A stretch of 17,442 nucleotides of DNA from contig JAJQIQ010000081.1 in NCBI GenBank assembly GCA_021199135.1, positions 6,080 to 23,521 of the forward strand, in the 5' to 3' direction. The DNA comes from Clostridiales bacterium. GTDB lineage: Bacteria > Bacillota > Clostridia > Lachnospirales > Lachnospiraceae. The notes beneath the pieces were generated by a model. It saw only the letters and a list, made by a program, of their open reading frames with translations, had not been told where the DNA came from and searched no databases. Both the position numbers and the translations under genes were made by a program. Below are positions 16,304 to 17,442 of the stretch, piece by piece (the first letter of the stretch is position 1; each line of letters opens with the position of its first letter).

Positions 16304-16459
16304 GTGAAAAAGCAAATTTTCTGCTCGGTGCGGAGGCAGGCGCTTACTGGCCCACGCCGCGATCCAAGGGAAAGCGATTCCCTGTCATAGTTCAAACCGG
16401 AGCCCGAATGCGACAGCTCGGGGCACTTTAGACCGCAGCAAAAAGAGGAGACAGATAAC
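16304..16459 (+). promoter_or_regulatory. Structured 5' leader of gltX, class unknown
   Basis: The leader contains a clear hairpin AGGGAA/TTCCCT (16367-16383, loop AGCGA) and a second possible stem GCCCGA/TCGGGGC (16402-16424). Neither is followed by a T-run. No T-box consensus (GGGTGG-ACCGCG type) is present, although aminoacyl-tRNA synthetase leaders of Gram-positive bacteria often have one. The ribosome binding site AGAGGAG is at 16444-16450, 9 bases before the ATG. Confidence 0.4.
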
Positions 16460-17442
16460 ATGGGCAAGATTAGGACAAGATTTGCGCCGAGCCCGACGGG
16501 GCGGATGCACGTCGGGAACCTGCGCACCGCGCTGTACGCATACCTCATCACGAAGCACGAGGGCGGGGACTTCATACTGCGCATCGAGGACACGGACCAA
16601 GAGCGCTACGTCGAGGGCGCGGTCGACATCATATACCGCACGCTGCGTAAGACCGGCCTCCTCTGGGACGAGGGCCCGGACAGGGACGGCGGCGTCGGCC
16701 CCTACATCCAGAGCGAGCGCCAGGCGGCGGGCATATATTTAAAGTATGCGAAGGAGCTCATCGACAAGGGTGAGGCCTATTACTGCTTCTGCGACAAGGA
16801 GCGTCTCGATAGCCTCAAGACCACGGTCGCGGGCAAGGAGATTTCCATATACGACAAGCACTGCCTGTCTCTCTCGAAGGAGGAAGTCCAGGCGAAGCTT
16901 GACGCGGGCCTGCCCTACGTCATCCGCCAGAACAACCCGCGCGAGGGCGAGACGGTCTTCGACGACGAGATATATGGCGAGATCCGCGTCGACAACGCCG
17001 AGCTCGACGACATGATCCTGATAAAGTCTGACGGCTACCCGACGTACAATTTCGCGAACGTAGTCGACGACCACCTTATGGGCATCACCCACGTCGTCCG
17101 CGGCAACGAGTACCTCTCGTCGTCGCCGAAGTACAACAGGCTCTATGAGGCGTTCGGCTGGGACATCCCCACCTACATCCACTGCCCGCTGATAACGGAC
17201 GAGGGGCACCAGAAGCTCTCGAAGCGCAGCGGCCACTCGTCGTTCGAGGACCTGATCGAGCAGGGCTTTCTGACCGAGGCGGTCGTAAACTTCGTCGCTC
17301 TTTTGGGCTGGAGCCCGGAGGACAACGTGGAGATCATGACGCTTGATGAGATGGTGGAGAAGTTCGACTACCACCACATGAGCAAGTCCCCGGCGGTCTT
17401 CGACTTCACGAAGCTGCGCTGGATGAACGGCGAGTACATAAA
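16460..17442 (+). CDS. gltX: Glutamyl-tRNA synthetase, 3' end cut by window edge
   Basis: The first 327 residues of a class I aminoacyl-tRNA synthetase that charges tRNA(Glu) with glutamate in the cytoplasm, an essential step of translation. The N-terminus [20 protein letters not shown] contains the HIGH-type signature as HVGN (17-20). [17 protein letters not shown] and the KMSKS-type loop KLSKR (252-256) follow in the right order. Family members are usually near 480-550 residues, so about 60-65 percent is visible. The ATG at 16460 is preceded by AGAGGAG at 16444-16450. It is a housekeeping gene with its own promoter and is separated by a terminator from the pilus operon. Confidence 0.96.
   Translation, partial: MGKIRTRFAPSPTGRMHVGNLRTALYAYLITKHEGGDFILRIEDTDQERYVEGAVDIIYRTLRKTGLLWDEGPDRDGGVGPYIQSERQAAGIYLKYAKELIDKGEAYYCFCDKERLDSLKTTVAGKEISIYDKHCLSLSKEEVQAKLDAGLPYVIRQNNPREGETVFDDEIYGEIRVDNAELDDMILIKSDGYPTYNFANVVDDHLMGITHVVRGNEYLSSSPKYNRLYEAFGWDIPTYIHCPLITDEGHQKLSKRSGHSSFEDLIEQGFLTEAVVNFVALLGWSPEDNVEIMTLDEMVEKFDYHHMSKSPAVFDFTKLRWMNGEYI

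Noticed and set aside
16304..16459. T-box or cobalamin riboswitch in the gltX leader
   Set aside because: The T-box bulge sequence is absent; short fragments such as GGTGC and AGGGAA resemble the cobalamin class, but its central conserved box is missing.

Overview
The window is a high-GC, Gram-positive-type (Clostridia-like) chromosomal segment. All genes are on the + strand. It holds the distal part of a type IV pilus (T4P) operon, followed by a terminator and the start of the glutamyl-tRNA synthetase gene. The lineage guess rests on the strong purine-rich Shine-Dalgarno sequences, a TTG and a GTG start, frequent ATA and AGG codons in a GC-rich background, and two very large proteins of a type I associate with Lachnospiraceae and their relatives. 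No species can be named from the sequence alone.

Layout. (1) Bases 1-1319: the end of a PilM-like protein fused to a PilN-like protein, cut by the left edge. (2) 1312-2061: PilO-like, overlapping the previous gene by 8 bases. (3) 2122-3357, 3640-5964, 6068-6610 and 6630-7313: four different prepilins. Their N-termini and sizes resemble the I/V, K/X, H/FimT and J/W minor (pseudo)pilin classes. The 774-residue K/X-like protein lacks Glu5 and carries a large, partly repetitive beta-rich domain. (4) 3358-3639: a 282-base gap inside the operon filled with consecutive RNA hairpins. (5) 7397-12214 and 12291-16166: two giant paralogous surface-type proteins (1605 and 1291 residues). Each has a basic N-terminus, one hydrophobic segment, a conserved NPF...EIVPYEEYAEIGY block (DUF5057-like from memory), two Rossmann/GATase1-like modules and a shared C-terminal region. 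(6) 16218-16250: a rho-independent terminator. (7) 16275-16303: a sigma-A promoter with an extended -10, then a ~155-base leader, then gltX from 16460 to the right edge.

How they fit together. PilM/N/O form the inner-membrane alignment platform of a T4P machine. The four minor pilins would form the initiating tip complex. The two giant proteins share the operon and end it, so they are candidates for pilus-tip or surface effectors of the machine, in the place where PilY1-type adhesins sit in Gram-negative systems; that role is inference. The ATPases PilB/PilT, the platform protein PilC, the prepilin peptidase PilD and an obvious major pilin are not in the window; the left edge cuts into the operon, so some may lie upstream.

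The points most worth a second look are the pair of giant proteins with module gain and loss between them, the hairpin array inside the operon, and the PilM-PilN fusion with a degraded nucleotide-binding motif.
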